This document shows, piece by piece, positions 26,949 through 36,012 of a DNA stretch of 43,318 nucleotides. Each line of letters begins with the position of its first letter. Positions within the stretch are counted from its first letter, which is position 1. Source of the DNA: Bacteriovorax sp. (GTDB taxonomy: Bacteria > Bdellovibrionota > Bacteriovoracia > Bacteriovoracales > Bacteriovoracaceae); contig JAGOVS010000007.1 in NCBI GenBank assembly GCA_018060625.1, forward strand, positions 1 to 43,318, written 5' to 3'. Position numbers and translations under genes: made by a program. The notes beneath the pieces are model-generated. The model was not told the origin of the DNA, searched no databases, and saw nothing but the letters and a program-made list of their open reading frames with translations.

Positions 26949-28166
26949 ATGACTATTAAAATCTTCCGAAATTTTTCTGAAATTGCAACCCTGGCTTCGG
27001 CCCATCATAAAGACGGACGTCGCCTTAACAATGACGACCTTGGAATTATTAAAAATGCCTCAATTATTTTTGATACAGATTCCATCCTTTGGGTTGGAGA
27101 GGATCGAAATATTCCAGAGCAATACTTCGAGAGCGAATTTCCGGAAATTGATGTAAGTGGAAAAGTATGTGTCCCTGAAATTGTAGACTCTCATACTCAT
27201 CTTGTTTTTGGAGGGGATCGAGCTCATGAATATACCATGCGCTTAAATGGAGCGACCTATGAAGAAATCGCTGCGATGGGTGGAGGTATTCTCAATTCAT
27301 CACTAGGCACCCAAAATCTATCACGCAAAGAACTCTTAAAATTGGCCCAGCAAAGAGTTAAGACCATTCACTCGTATGGCGTTGGTACAATTGAAATCAA
27401 ATCGGGATATGGACTTTCATTTGATAAGGAATATGAACTTTCACATGTGATTCATGATTTAAAAAACATCATGCGCCCTGAAGTTCAAATTATTAATACC
27501 TTTATGGCCGCACACGCTGTTCCCAAAGAATTTTCTTCTTCATACGACTACCTTAAGGAAGTCGTTCTCCCATTATTAGATAAACTGGGAGAAGAAGAGA
27601 TCTTGGACTGTGTAGATATTTTTCATGAACAAAATTATTTTTCAAATGATGATGTTGCCGCTCTTTTTGAAAGGGCGCAAAGATGGAATCTTAAAGTAAA
27701 AATCCATGCGGATGAGTTTAACGACAACTCAGGGGCGATACTTGCAACTAAGTACAATGCTCTTTCTGCTGATCATCTCTTAAAAACTGGCCCTGAAGGT
27801 ATTCAGGCACTCGCTCAATCAAATACGGTCGCTACACTTCTTCCAGGCACTGGTCTTTTTCTTGGCAAACAACAGGCCAATGCACGTGCGTTTTTAGATG
27901 CCGGAGTAAAAGTCGCTATTGCATCTGACTTTAATCCTGGGTCTTGCCATTGCGACAACATCATTCTACTTGCATCGATTGCAGCCCCACTTTACAAAAT
28001 GAGCCAGGTCGAGCTTTGGAGTGCTATTACTTTGAATGCCGCTGCTGCCGTTGGGTTAAAAAACCAAGGGGCCATTATTCCTGGATTGAAACCACGGTTT
28101 TCCATTTTTAACACAGATTCGATTGATCGGATTACTTATAACTGGGGGAAAAATTTGGCGAATTAG
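26949..28166 (+). CDS. hutI: Imidazolonepropionase
   Basis: HutI opens the imidazolone ring to N-formimino-L-glutamate. The 405-residue amidohydrolase has the metal-binding DSHTHLVFGGDR, IEIKSGYGLS, HADEFND, SADHLL and SDFNPGSCH, all expected catalytic or metal-site segments. I use the ATG at 26949; a GTG nine bases upstream has no ribosome site. The fourth enzyme of the pathway (HutG or HutF) is not in the window, so cleavage of formiminoglutamate must be encoded elsewhere. Confidence 0.95.
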   Translation: MTIKIFRNFSEIATLASAHHKDGRRLNNDDLGIIKNASIIFDTDSILWVGEDRNIPEQYFESEFPEIDVSGKVCVPEIVDSHTHLVFGGDRAHEYTMRLNGATYEEIAAMGGGILNSSLGTQNLSRKELLKLAQQRVKTIHSYGVGTIEIKSGYGLSFDKEYELSHVIHDLKNIMRPEVQIINTFMAAHAVPKEFSSSYDYLKEVVLPLLDKLGEEEILDCVDIFHEQNYFSNDDVAALFERAQRWNLKVKIHADEFNDNSGAILATKYNALSADHLLKTGPEGIQALAQSNTVATLLPGTGLFLGKQQANARAFLDAGVKVAIASDFNPGSCHCDNIILLASIAAPLYKMSQVELWSAITLNAAAAVGLKNQGAIIPGLKPRFSIFNTDSIDRITYNWGKNLAN

Positions 28167-28180
28167 GCTTTAGTAAGACT

Positions 28181-28750
28181 TTAAAATTTTTTAATCGCAT
28201 ATATAAATGAGGTATGTACTATCGTAGAATCAGTACCCGCATAATTCCCTGCACATCCCGCCGATAACTTAATTTTATCTCCTTCGGCAAACTTTCTCAC
28301 AAACTGTGTATTAGAATATGAAATGTAAGTACCTTCCCAATTCACACCCTCATCAGTTGAAATGTCCAATTGTGTTGAATACCCCATATTATCTTCACTT
28401 ACTGCATTCAAAAATATTTTGTAGATTCCCGTCTCTGGTATTGTGTAGATTCCATTTATAAAATGGCCGTCGCTATAGTCACTGGTTAGGTCCAAATTTG
28501 TAAATGAGGTCGTTCCGCCAGCACCACAAGTAATCATTTGATCCGTGGTCATTTTACCAATATAACCAATATCCAATGAATCCAACTTCGCCTTTATCTC
28601 GGCAAAATTCGCATTTACCTCAGCAGAAGAAATGGGTGATCCAGCAGTGAAAGTTTGAAGGGAAACCGCAGCATAACTTATGGCACTGGTAATAACTAAA
28701 CCTAGAGCAAGTCCTTGGAAAAATTTTGTTTGCTGCTTGAAGTTTTTCAT
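28181..28750 (-). CDS. Secreted C1q/TNF-like domain protein
   Basis: The 189-residue protein has an N-terminal signal or anchor (GLALGLVITSAISYA), then the stalk motif SLQTFTAGSPISSAEVNANF common in secreted fibre-like proteins of this group, and a short helix. The C-terminal ~125 residues look like a C1q/TNF jellyroll: FINGIYTIPETGIYKIFLNA, then paired strands, then FAEGDKIKLSAG and a final aromatic strand. C1q-like domains trimerise and bind ligands, so surface adhesion is plausible but unproven. The ATG at 28750 follows AGGTGATT. Confidence 0.6.
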   Translation of the reverse strand: MKNFKQQTKFFQGLALGLVITSAISYAAVSLQTFTAGSPISSAEVNANFAEIKAKLDSLDIGYIGKMTTDQMITCGAGGTTSFTNLDLTSDYSDGHFINGIYTIPETGIYKIFLNAVSEDNMGYSTQLDISTDEGVNWEGTYISYSNTQFVRKFAEGDKIKLSAGCAGNYAGTDSTIVHTSFIYAIKKF

Positions 28751-28894
28751 AATCACCTAAGTATAATTACTTGTATCCAACCTTGCTTTTGTTTATCGGC
28801 TTTTGATTGGAAACATTTATTTAAAATTAAGGAGATCAAAACACTCCGTTAAAGAGACATTAAACTTTTGCCTATTTTAGCCGACAATATAATT

Positions 28895-29251
28895 ATGAAA
28901 ACAATATCCATTCTTCTTTATTGTCTTTTATTAACCCTGCTCACTTCCTGTGGGGCCGATAAATTAAAGCCAACGAAGGCCACTGGGTCAATGGGCCAAA
29001 GCTTGACAGGAAAAACCTGTGCTTGTAATTCATCAAGTGCACCTGTTTGTGGAAGTGATGGTCTAGATTACGACAACAGCTGCATCAGTCAATGTTTCGG
29101 AGTTACCATAAAAGAAACTGGTCATTGCAATTGTGAGAATTATTCTATTATGGTTTGTGGCGCTGACGGCAAAGACTACACAGAATGTGAAGCCAAAGAG
29201 AAAAAAATTGAGATTGTGAAATACGTTCCGTGCTCAAAAGCAGAGATGTAA
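28895..29251 (+). CDS. Lipoprotein with one complete and one degenerate Kazal domain
   Basis: The 118-residue product has a lipobox (LLTLLTSC) after a hydrophobic stretch, so it is probably acylated on Cys and held in the envelope. Domain 1 has the six cysteines of Kazal serine-protease inhibitors with x7, x10 and x3 spacings and the APVCGSDGLDYDNSC core. Domain 2 keeps VCGADGKDY but lacks the first and fifth cysteines, which pair in the Kazal fold, and has one residue fewer between C3 and C4. A protective role against proteases fits a predator but is inference. The start is the ATG at 28895, because the TTG at 28868 would lengthen the signal unnaturally. Confidence 0.78.
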   Translation: MKTISILLYCLLLTLLTSCGADKLKPTKATGSMGQSLTGKTCACNSSSAPVCGSDGLDYDNSCISQCFGVTIKETGHCNCENYSIMVCGADGKDYTECEAKEKKIEIVKYVPCSKAEM

Positions 29252-29266
29252 GGCCAGAAAAAATTC

Positions 29267-29818
29267 TTAGCCCTTAATCCATTTCTTCATTTTCTCAACC
29301 ATCTCTGCAGAGTTAAAATCCATTGGTCCATTACTAAAATGCACGACCTTGCCCCGATTGAAAATGATGGTTACTGGAATGGCACTAAACTTAAAACCGT
29401 CTGCTATCTTCGTATTTTTATCTGCAATGACATTAAACTCATTTTTAATATTCATTTTTCTTAAAACTTTTTGAATGTTTCTTAATTGGTTATCTTCATC
29501 TGTATTAAAGGCCATCACTTGTAATTCATCGTCTTTAAATTTCTTCTTTAAAGCAATAAGTGAAGGCATCTCTTCGAGACAAGGATTGCACCAAGATGCC
29601 CAAAAATTATAGATAACAACAGGAGATTTTAATTTTGAATTTTCAATTTTTACTCCATTGATATCCTCAAACTTCCCCTTTAAAAAAAGGTCTTCATAAA
29701 GAGCATATGTATTTTCACTTTTTGATGTTCCCGCACTTAATGTTTGATAAACAATCTGTGCCGACATAAATGCTGAAAAGACCAAGATAAATAGTATAAA
29801 TGGAAAAAATTTCTTCAT
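29267..29818 (-). CDS. TlpA/ResA-like thioredoxin-fold protein
   Basis: A 183-residue protein with an uncleaved or cleaved N-terminal hydrophobic segment (KKFFPFILFILVFSAF) and a thioredoxin-fold domain with the redox motif WASWCNPC, then cis-Pro SAIPVTIIF. TlpA/ResA-type proteins reduce disulfides in the periplasm, often for cytochrome c maturation. No ccm/ccs genes are nearby, so the substrate is unknown. The ATG follows GGAGGGACCACA; a longer frame upstream has no ribosome site. A consensus -10 (TATAAT) lies just upstream at 29844-29849. Confidence 0.82.
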   Translation of the reverse strand: MKKFFPFILFILVFSAFMSAQIVYQTLSAGTSKSENTYALYEDLFLKGKFEDINGVKIENSKLKSPVVIYNFWASWCNPCLEEMPSLIALKKKFKDDELQVMAFNTDEDNQLRNIQKVLRKMNIKNEFNVIADKNTKIADGFKFSAIPVTIIFNRGKVVHFSNGPMDFNSAEMVEKMKKWIKG

Positions 29819-29843
29819 TGTGGTCCCTCCTGTTCCCACTAGA

Positions 29844-29849
29844 ATTATA
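29844..29849 (-). promoter_or_regulatory. Consensus -10 element for the TlpA-like gene
   Basis: TATAAT on the minus strand, 25 bases upstream of the ATG at 29818, with GGAGGG between. No clear -35 is seen at 17 bases, so the call is tentative. Confidence 0.4.
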
Positions 29850-29851
29850 CT

Positions 29852-30046
29852 ATGATAACCCCAAAAGAAAACCCCGTTAAAGACCAAAAAGGTCAAACTT
29901 TCATTGAATTCATTCTCCTTTTGGTCCTTTTGGTCTCCATTTCATTTACATTCATGCGTGGATTTAATTCTTATATTGGCACTCGCTGGGAAATTATGCT
30001 TAAAATAATAGCATCACCAAACTCTAGTGAAGTGACATTGCCATAA
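29852..30046 (+). CDS. Tiny prepilin-like (TadE/Flp type) protein
   Basis: This 64-residue protein has a type IV/Flp prepilin signal: a basic lead (VKDQKG), a cut site G|QTFIEF with Glu at +5, then a hydrophobic helix (ILLLVLLVSISFTF). The remainder is a short polar tail. Such proteins are processed by a prepilin peptidase and may be minor pilins or pseudopilins. No tad or pil genes are adjacent. No clear ribosome site precedes the ATG, and the TlpA promoter overlaps the start region, so it may be weakly expressed. It precedes glpK by about 20 bases. Confidence 0.5.
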   Translation: MITPKENPVKDQKGQTFIEFILLLVLLVSISFTFMRGFNSYIGTRWEIMLKIIASPNSSEVTLP

Positions 30047-30066
30047 ATAAGTTTTTGCGAGGACCT

Positions 30067-31563
30067 ATGAAATTCATTCTTTCTATTGACCAGGGAACAA
30101 CTGGAACCACGGCCTGCTTAATTGATGCTGCGACCTTCGCCTTTGTAGGCAAAGTTAATCAAGAATATCCTCAGATCTATCCTCGCCCTTCATGGGTCGA
30201 ACATAACCTTAATGATATTTGGTCGAGCGTAGAGCATACAACCCGTGAACTTCTTCGCCTTTACAACGTTCAAGGCAATCAGATCATCGCCATAGGCATT
30301 ACCAACCAAAGAGAAACCACTTGCGCATTTAACCGCGAGGGGATTCCTCTTGCAAATGCAATTGTATGGCAGGATAAAAGAACAAATGAATTCTGCGCTG
30401 AACTTAGATCACGCAGCGGTTTTGTGGAAAAAATTAAAACTCTTACCGGTTTGCCCATTGATCCCTACTTCTCTGCAACTAAAATGAATTGGCTTTTAAA
30501 AAATAATCCTGCCATCAAGGATGCGAGCGAAAAAGGAAACTTACTTTTTGGAACCATTGATAGTTTTTTACTCTATAAACTCACAGGGAACACTTCCCAC
30601 AAAACAGATGCCTCAAACGCCTCTCGAACAATGTTGATGGATTTAAAAACGACCTCGTGGCACCAGGACCTTCTTGACGTTTTTGAAATCAAAAAAGAAA
30701 CTCTTCCAAGCATAGAAGATTCATTTGGTCTTTTTGGTAAAACACACGGACTCTCATTTCTGCCTGACAATATTCCCATCTCTGGCATTTTAGGAGATCA
30801 ACAGTCTGCTCTCTTTGGACAGGCAGGATTTTATAAAGGGGAAATGAAGTGCACTTACGGAACAGGTGCTTTTGTCCTTTTAAACACCGGTGAAGATTTG
30901 GTCTATTCCCAATCGGGGCTGTTAACGACCGTCGAATACAGACATAAGGGAAAAACCTGTTACGCCCTAGAAGGTTCTAGTTATATCGCAGGAGCGGCCA
31001 TTCAGTGGCTTAGAGACAATTTAAAAATTATTTCTAAGAGCTCAGAAGTTGAATCTCTTGCTCGCGAAGTAAAAAACTTAAATGAACTAAAAAATATTCT
31101 TTTTTTCCCATTTTTTTCTGGCATCGGCTCCCCCTATTGGAATGCTGAAGCTAAAGCTTCACTTGTAGGGTTAACTCGAGATTCTAACCAATCTCATATC
31201 GCCTTTGCCTGCCTTGAAGGTATCGCTTTTTCCATAAACGATCTTTTGACGGCCATGAAAAAAGATACAAACCAATCCATTGACACTCTTAAAGTTGATG
31301 GCGGCGCTGTTGATAATAATCTTTTAATGCAACTTCAGGCAACTATCTCACAGACTAAAATTATTAAACCTAAAGTCATTGAGACTACCGCATTTGGTGC
31401 GGCCCTTGCTGCTGCTATTGGTATTGGCCTTGTTGAATTTGATCAATTAAAGGCCTTATGGCAAATGGATCGAGATTTTTCAGCGGAGGAATCACTCACA
31501 AACTATATTGCAGAGAAGAAGAGCCTTTGGACTAAGATTCTGCACTCTTTCTACCAAGTTTAA
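30067..31563 (+). CDS. glpK: Glycerol kinase
   Basis: The 498-residue FGGY kinase phosphorylates glycerol to glycerol 3-phosphate. It has DQGTTGTTACL at the N-terminus, AIGITNQRETT and VWQDKRT (glycerol-binding region), SGILGDQQSALFGQ, GTGAFVLLNTG and the C-terminal KVDGGAVDNNLLMQLQ, typical of GlpK. The ATG at 30067 follows GAGGACCT; a TTG four codons upstream overlaps that ribosome site. No glpF or glpD gene is next to it. Confidence 0.95.
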   Translation: MKFILSIDQGTTGTTACLIDAATFAFVGKVNQEYPQIYPRPSWVEHNLNDIWSSVEHTTRELLRLYNVQGNQIIAIGITNQRETTCAFNREGIPLANAIVWQDKRTNEFCAELRSRSGFVEKIKTLTGLPIDPYFSATKMNWLLKNNPAIKDASEKGNLLFGTIDSFLLYKLTGNTSHKTDASNASRTMLMDLKTTSWHQDLLDVFEIKKETLPSIEDSFGLFGKTHGLSFLPDNIPISGILGDQQSALFGQAGFYKGEMKCTYGTGAFVLLNTGEDLVYSQSGLLTTVEYRHKGKTCYALEGSSYIAGAAIQWLRDNLKIISKSSEVESLAREVKNLNELKNILFFPFFSGIGSPYWNAEAKASLVGLTRDSNQSHIAFACLEGIAFSINDLLTAMKKDTNQSIDTLKVDGGAVDNNLLMQLQATISQTKIIKPKVIETTAFGAALAAAIGIGLVEFDQLKALWQMDRDFSAEESLTNYIAEKKSLWTKILHSFYQV

Positions 31564-31574
31564 CCTAGATGTCA

Positions 31575-33130
31575 TTAGCCATTCACAAGAAAAAGTAATC
31601 GGTCTGCTGTTTCTTTAATAGAATGAGATAATTCCATAACCTGTGTGGCATTTGTTGAGACACTTTGTGAAGCAATTGCATTTTGATTTGTGACCTCATC
31701 GATTTGCCCCATTGCTTTATTTACCTCAGCAATTCCTTGCGACTGCTCTTTGGAAGCATAAGCAACTTCCGCGACAAGGGACTCTGCAGAAGAAGAGGTA
31801 CTACTTATTTCATTAAGAACATCATCACACAATCTAGCTTTTTCAATACCTAATTTTATTTTTTCCTTTCCATCGTTTATTAAAACATCAACTTGTGACT
31901 TTGTTGTTGATACAATCTTATTTACCTTAACGATACTCTCATCTAGCTGCGCTTTTATTTCATTGGCAGCATTTCCACTCATCTGAGCAAGGTTACCAAT
32001 CTCTTCAGCAACAACAGCAAATCCTTTCCCCTGTTCCCCCGCACGTGCCGCCTCTACTGAAGCATTGAACGATAAAAGCTTAGTTTGAAAGACAATGTCA
32101 TTAATCACTTTCGTTTTATCTGCGATACTTGTGATAACTTGAACCATTTCATTGAGCTCATCATTGTTTTTTGTCATAAAGAAATTAAACGATTCATTGT
32201 TTTTACTAATCTCATCTACCGCACTTAGCATTTCAACCAGGGCCTGTTGTCCACTTTTTACAGATTCAAGACTTTCTGCCGACGACTTCTTTGCACTTTC
32301 GGCGTTGTCAGAATTTCGGCCGATCATTGCTGAAACCTCTTCAAGACTTGCCGCTGTCTCTTGAACCGCTGCCGCTTGCTCTGTCGCACAAGAAGAAAGC
32401 TCAATACTGAGAGAACTCATTGAATGTGACGATTCAATTAATAACGGTGCTGTTTCATTCAGTTCATTTGTCATTTCGACAAGCTGCTTAGTTAATTTCT
32501 TAATAAAATTATAGCTAAAGATACTAAATCCAACGAGGGCGAGGGCAGGAAACCAAAGCGCTAGGCTAAACATGACGTCGACGTCATGACTAATTTCTTT
32601 TATTTCATTAATAAATCTTTCTGACACTTCATTTGAAAATGAGTCCACTTTGCTTTGCACTTCTAGTGAAGCCTTATCGAAATTTGGCATAAAAGCATTC
32701 CCTGCTTTTGTTCCTTCTTTCACATAAAGATTCGCCATCGTTACCCCGGCATTATAATAAATCTCTGAAAGCTTTTTGATTTCATCAAGCGTATTTACCA
32801 TCTTTATGTCGTTACCCTGAAGAGCAAGCTTTTTCTCATCTTCGATATTTTCCAAAAGGGACTTATAATTGTTTTCCGCTTCTTCAAGACCATCCCCCAG
32901 ACCGTCCTCACCTCTAGTTGCCGAGATATCAGAAATAAACTGCTGGACTTGCACGACATGAAGCTTTATCTCTTTAGAATTTGCATAGAGAGCATAATTT
33001 TTTTTGAGATTTTTAATATCAGAATTTTTAATTTGGCTTAAAAAAATTAATACAATTGCAGCAAATAGCAAAAAGAAAAAAACACGATGATCTGTCCTAA
33101 GGCAATTTTTTTTCCAAGGGATAATTTCAC
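31575..33130 (-). CDS. Methyl-accepting chemotaxis protein with a frameshift in its first helix
   Basis: The conserved part has a first membrane helix, a helical sensor (about 40-160), a second helix, and the cytoplasmic signalling domain with the tip [20 protein letters not shown], so it should bind CheA/CheW. In the main frame the gene appears to begin at TTG (33071) without a ribosome site and with half a helix. A different frame starts at GTG (33130), six bases after AAGGA, and encodes [18 protein letters not shown], a normal MCP N-terminus. It reaches a stop soon after a run of seven T. Adding one T joins both frames into a 518-residue receptor. This may be a sequencing error, a disrupted allele, a phase-variable switch, or programmed slippage. 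Confidence 0.85.
33076..33082 (-). repeat. T7 homopolymer at the MCP frameshift
   Basis: On the minus strand GTG is followed by seven T and then C. The upstream frame enters and the downstream frame leaves at this tract; a T8 or T5 run would restore one frame. Confidence 0.75.
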
Positions 33131-33136
33131 TTTAGG

Positions 33137-33141
33137 TCCTT
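33137..33141 (-). promoter_or_regulatory. Ribosome binding site of the intact MCP start
   Basis: AAGGA is six bases before the GTG at 33130. It is the only good ribosome site near the 5' end of the receptor gene and belongs to the other frame. Confidence 0.65.
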
Positions 33142-33246
33142 CACTGTTAATTAATTTTTCTTAATATAAAGTAACATTACACCCCCCACCTGGCAGGCAC
33201 AACGACTGCAGAATATTCCACTAAAATAAATAAATTTTTTTTTAAA

Positions 33247-33276
33247 TTGACGTTTGCAACTCTTTATATTTATATT
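33247..33276 (+). promoter_or_regulatory. Sigma-70-type promoter for the antiporter gene
   Basis: TTGACG (-35) and TATATT (-10) are spaced by 18 bases. The expected start near 33284 leaves a leader of about 64 bases before the ATG at 33348. Confidence 0.5.
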
Positions 33277-33347
33277 ATGTGATTCAGGGTGAAAATTTCT
33301 AAATTTTCAGTAAGCAGAGAGTAGGGTCGCTTTCTTTTGGAGGAATT

Positions 33348-34616
33348 ATGTCTTCAGAAAGACTATTTGAAATAACTGCTACAACCTTATTTACACTTGC
33401 ACTCATCCATACATTTCTAACCGGATACCTTACTAAACAGTCATATCGATTTAAAGAAGGTTCGGTTTCGGAAAACTTTTTACATCTTTTTGGAGAAGTT
33501 GAAATTGTGTTTGGCTTTTGGTCGGCCATTCTTATCGTGCTTGGAATGATTCTTATTGATTTTGACTATATAAATCGATATTTAAATTCTAGAAACTTCA
33601 CAGAGCCTCTTTTTGTTTTTGTGATTATGGTTGTTTGCTCAACTCGACCAATTGTAAAAACTGCCGAAAGAATTTTAGTCAAAATAAGCTCACTGATACC
33701 AATCGATTCTAGAATAAGTGTTTTTTTTACCATCTTATTTGTTGCGCCCTTACTTGGAAGCTTGATCACAGAACCAGCGGCAATGACAATTAGTGCTTTT
33801 TTACTTCTGCCAAGATATTTTACAAAGCTCCATTCGAGTCGTTTTAAATATGCAACTGTGGCCTTGCTCTTTTTAAACATCTCAATAGGTGGAACCTTAA
33901 CTCCGTTTGCTGCTCCACCTATTCTCATGGTTTCTGGCAAATGGGGATGGGATCTCCAGTTTATGCTAACTCACTTTGCTTCAAAAACTATTATTGCGAC
34001 ATTTTTAAATACTTTGATTTTAACTTTTATATTCAAAAAAGAGATTCTCAAAGGGAAAACTGAGTACTCTCTTGGAGAAAAACTGAATCTTCCAATTTTA
34101 GTTATAGTTGTTCACTTAATTTTTTTATTTTTAATCATTATCACTTCTCATTATCCGATCTTATTTATTGGACTCTTCCTCTTTTTTGTTGGTTTTTTAA
34201 AAGCAACTCATGAATATCAATCTAAGTTATCACTTAGGGAACCTTTACTTGTTGGCTTTTTTCTCGCGGGGTTAATTGTAATAGGAGGGCCCCAGAGATG
34301 GTGGCTAGAGCCAATAATAATTTCTTTAAACAAGTATCAGTTATATTTTGGTGCGATTGGGTTAACGGCATTTACTGACAATGCTGCTTTAACTTACCTA
34401 GGTTCACTCATCCCCAATTTGGATTTTGATTCTAAATTAGCTTTAGTCAAAGGCAGTGTCGTCGGTGGGGGGTTAACATTAATTGCAAATGCTCCAAACC
34501 CTGCGGGCTATGGAATATTAAGAAATTCATTTGAAAATGGTGTCTTTTCTCCATTAAGGTTACTCCTCTGGTCTTTACCGTTAACTATCATTACTGCCAT
34601 TGTCTTTTTATTGTAA
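33348..34616 (+). CDS. Putative Na+/H+ antiporter (PF07399-like)
   Basis: The 422-residue protein is strongly hydrophobic with about ten to twelve membrane helices. Segments such as LFGEVEIVFGFWSAI, TEPAAMTISAFLL, GGTLTPFAAPPILM and TAFTDNAALTYLGSLIP are like the putative Na+/H+ antiporter family Na_H_antiport_3. The buried Asp, Glu and Asn could take part in ion exchange. The ATG follows GGAGGAATT. It is probably co-transcribed with the DUF389 gene 27 bases downstream. Substrate and direction are not established by sequence. Confidence 0.75.
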   Translation: MSSERLFEITATTLFTLALIHTFLTGYLTKQSYRFKEGSVSENFLHLFGEVEIVFGFWSAILIVLGMILIDFDYINRYLNSRNFTEPLFVFVIMVVCSTRPIVKTAERILVKISSLIPIDSRISVFFTILFVAPLLGSLITEPAAMTISAFLLLPRYFTKLHSSRFKYATVALLFLNISIGGTLTPFAAPPILMVSGKWGWDLQFMLTHFASKTIIATFLNTLILTFIFKKEILKGKTEYSLGEKLNLPILVIVVHLIFLFLIIITSHYPILFIGLFLFFVGFLKATHEYQSKLSLREPLLVGFFLAGLIVIGGPQRWWLEPIIISLNKYQLYFGAIGLTAFTDNAALTYLGSLIPNLDFDSKLALVKGSVVGGGLTLIANAPNPAGYGILRNSFENGVFSPLRLLLWSLPLTIITAIVFLL

Positions 34617-34643
34617 TTAGTTGCTTTTTTTGCTGGAATCTTT

Positions 34644-35903
34644 ATGGAAAAAATCTTAAATATTTTTGACTTAAAAAGTACAACCGACTTTAAAGGGACA
34701 GATGAATACATCAGAAACAATATTCATTTTCGTCAAGAGAATGCTTGGGCATTGATTTGCTCCATTTTAATTGCATCAATCGGTTTAAATGTAAACTCTG
34801 CCGCCGTGATTATTGGAGCGATGTTGATTTCTCCCCTAATGGGTCCAATTATTGGAATAGGCTATTCGCTGGGGATAGAAGACCTCCAGTTATTTAAAAC
34901 GTCCGCCAGAAGTCTCGCTATTTCTACTGGCATCGGGCTTGTTACCTCAACATTGTACTTCTCTCTTTCTCCATTTTCACAAACACAGTCAGAATTATTA
35001 GCACGCACACAACCAACATTTTACGACTTACTTGTTGCGAGCCTTGGAGGTGTTGTCGGAATAATTGCACTTTCTAGAACAGAAAAGGGAAATGCTATCC
35101 CCGGTGTTGCCATTGCCACTGCCTTAATGCCCCCTCTTTGTACTGCTGGATATGGAATTTCTCAATTAAACTATGTCTTTTTTTTGGGAGCAGGGTATTT
35201 GTTTTTTATTAATGCATTCTTTATCGCCCTTGCAACATTTGTAATAGTAAGAATTCTTAATTTTAAATTGAATTTATATGGCCACGACTTAACGCAATTA
35301 AATGTTCGTATTAGGATTTATTTCTTTGTAGCGATTATTTCCCTTCCTAGCTTTGGAGTTGCATGGTACCTCAAGGCGAAAACGTCATTCCATCAAAAAA
35401 TTGATAGGTATATTCAGAACGAATTTTTAGATAACAACATTATTGTTTCACGCAAGGTTGAAACTTTTGACACGAGATTTCCGAAGCTTTTGCTTTATAC
35501 TATTGGAAAAAATATTGATGCGACTCTTAGAAATGATTTATCAAAGAAGTTAGAGCTGTATGGCCTGGAGAATTTAAAACTAGAAATTCATGACGTGCTC
35601 ATGCTCTCAGTTAAAGAGAGGTCGGGATTTCTAAAAAAGACTGAATTAGATCTATTAAAAACAGAACTCGCTATCAAAACCGAAGAACTTAACAATTTAA
35701 AGACAAATGAGAACTATCAAAACCAAATAAAAATTGAGCTACAAGCTATCAATGCAAAAATTGATTCAGTTGACTTTAAAAATAACCACATTGTAAATAT
35801 TCTATGCAAAGAACAGTTAAGTCATAAAGAGAAAAATATAATTATTGGGTTTATGAGAACAAAATTAAAATCAGAAATTGTTTTTTTCAAAAAACAACAT
35901 TGA
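34644..35903 (+). CDS. DUF389 integral membrane protein
   Basis: The 419-residue protein has five or six membrane helices in the first half (about 30-245) with the DUF389 signatures LNVNSAAVIIGAMLISPLMG and ASLGGVVGIIALSRTEKGN, then GVAIATALMPPLCTAGYG. The C-terminal ~170 residues are soluble, with a coiled coil (about 325-395) rich in Lys, Glu, Leu and Asn. The family function is unknown. It follows the antiporter by 27 bases. Confidence 0.82.
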   Translation: MEKILNIFDLKSTTDFKGTDEYIRNNIHFRQENAWALICSILIASIGLNVNSAAVIIGAMLISPLMGPIIGIGYSLGIEDLQLFKTSARSLAISTGIGLVTSTLYFSLSPFSQTQSELLARTQPTFYDLLVASLGGVVGIIALSRTEKGNAIPGVAIATALMPPLCTAGYGISQLNYVFFLGAGYLFFINAFFIALATFVIVRILNFKLNLYGHDLTQLNVRIRIYFFVAIISLPSFGVAWYLKAKTSFHQKIDRYIQNEFLDNNIIVSRKVETFDTRFPKLLLYTIGKNIDATLRNDLSKKLELYGLENLKLEIHDVLMLSVKERSGFLKKTELDLLKTELAIKTEELNNLKTNENYQNQIKIELQAINAKIDSVDFKNNHIVNILCKEQLSHKEKNIIIGFMRTKLKSEIVFFKKQH

Positions 35904-35987
35904 TTCATTTAGATTCCATATTAATTAAGACGCATTGTGTGTTGTAAACCTTATTAAGAATGATACGATAATTTTATATTTATTGGG

Positions 35988-36005
35988 TTCGAATAATCAT
36001 TCGAA
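35988..36005. repeat. Perfect inverted repeat TTCGAAT-AATC-ATTCGAA
   Basis: Seven-base arms with a four-base spacer form a compact dyad, as for an operator of a dimeric regulator. A second dyad is centred 25 bases away. Confidence 0.45.
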
Positions 36006-36012
36006 GTTTTCT

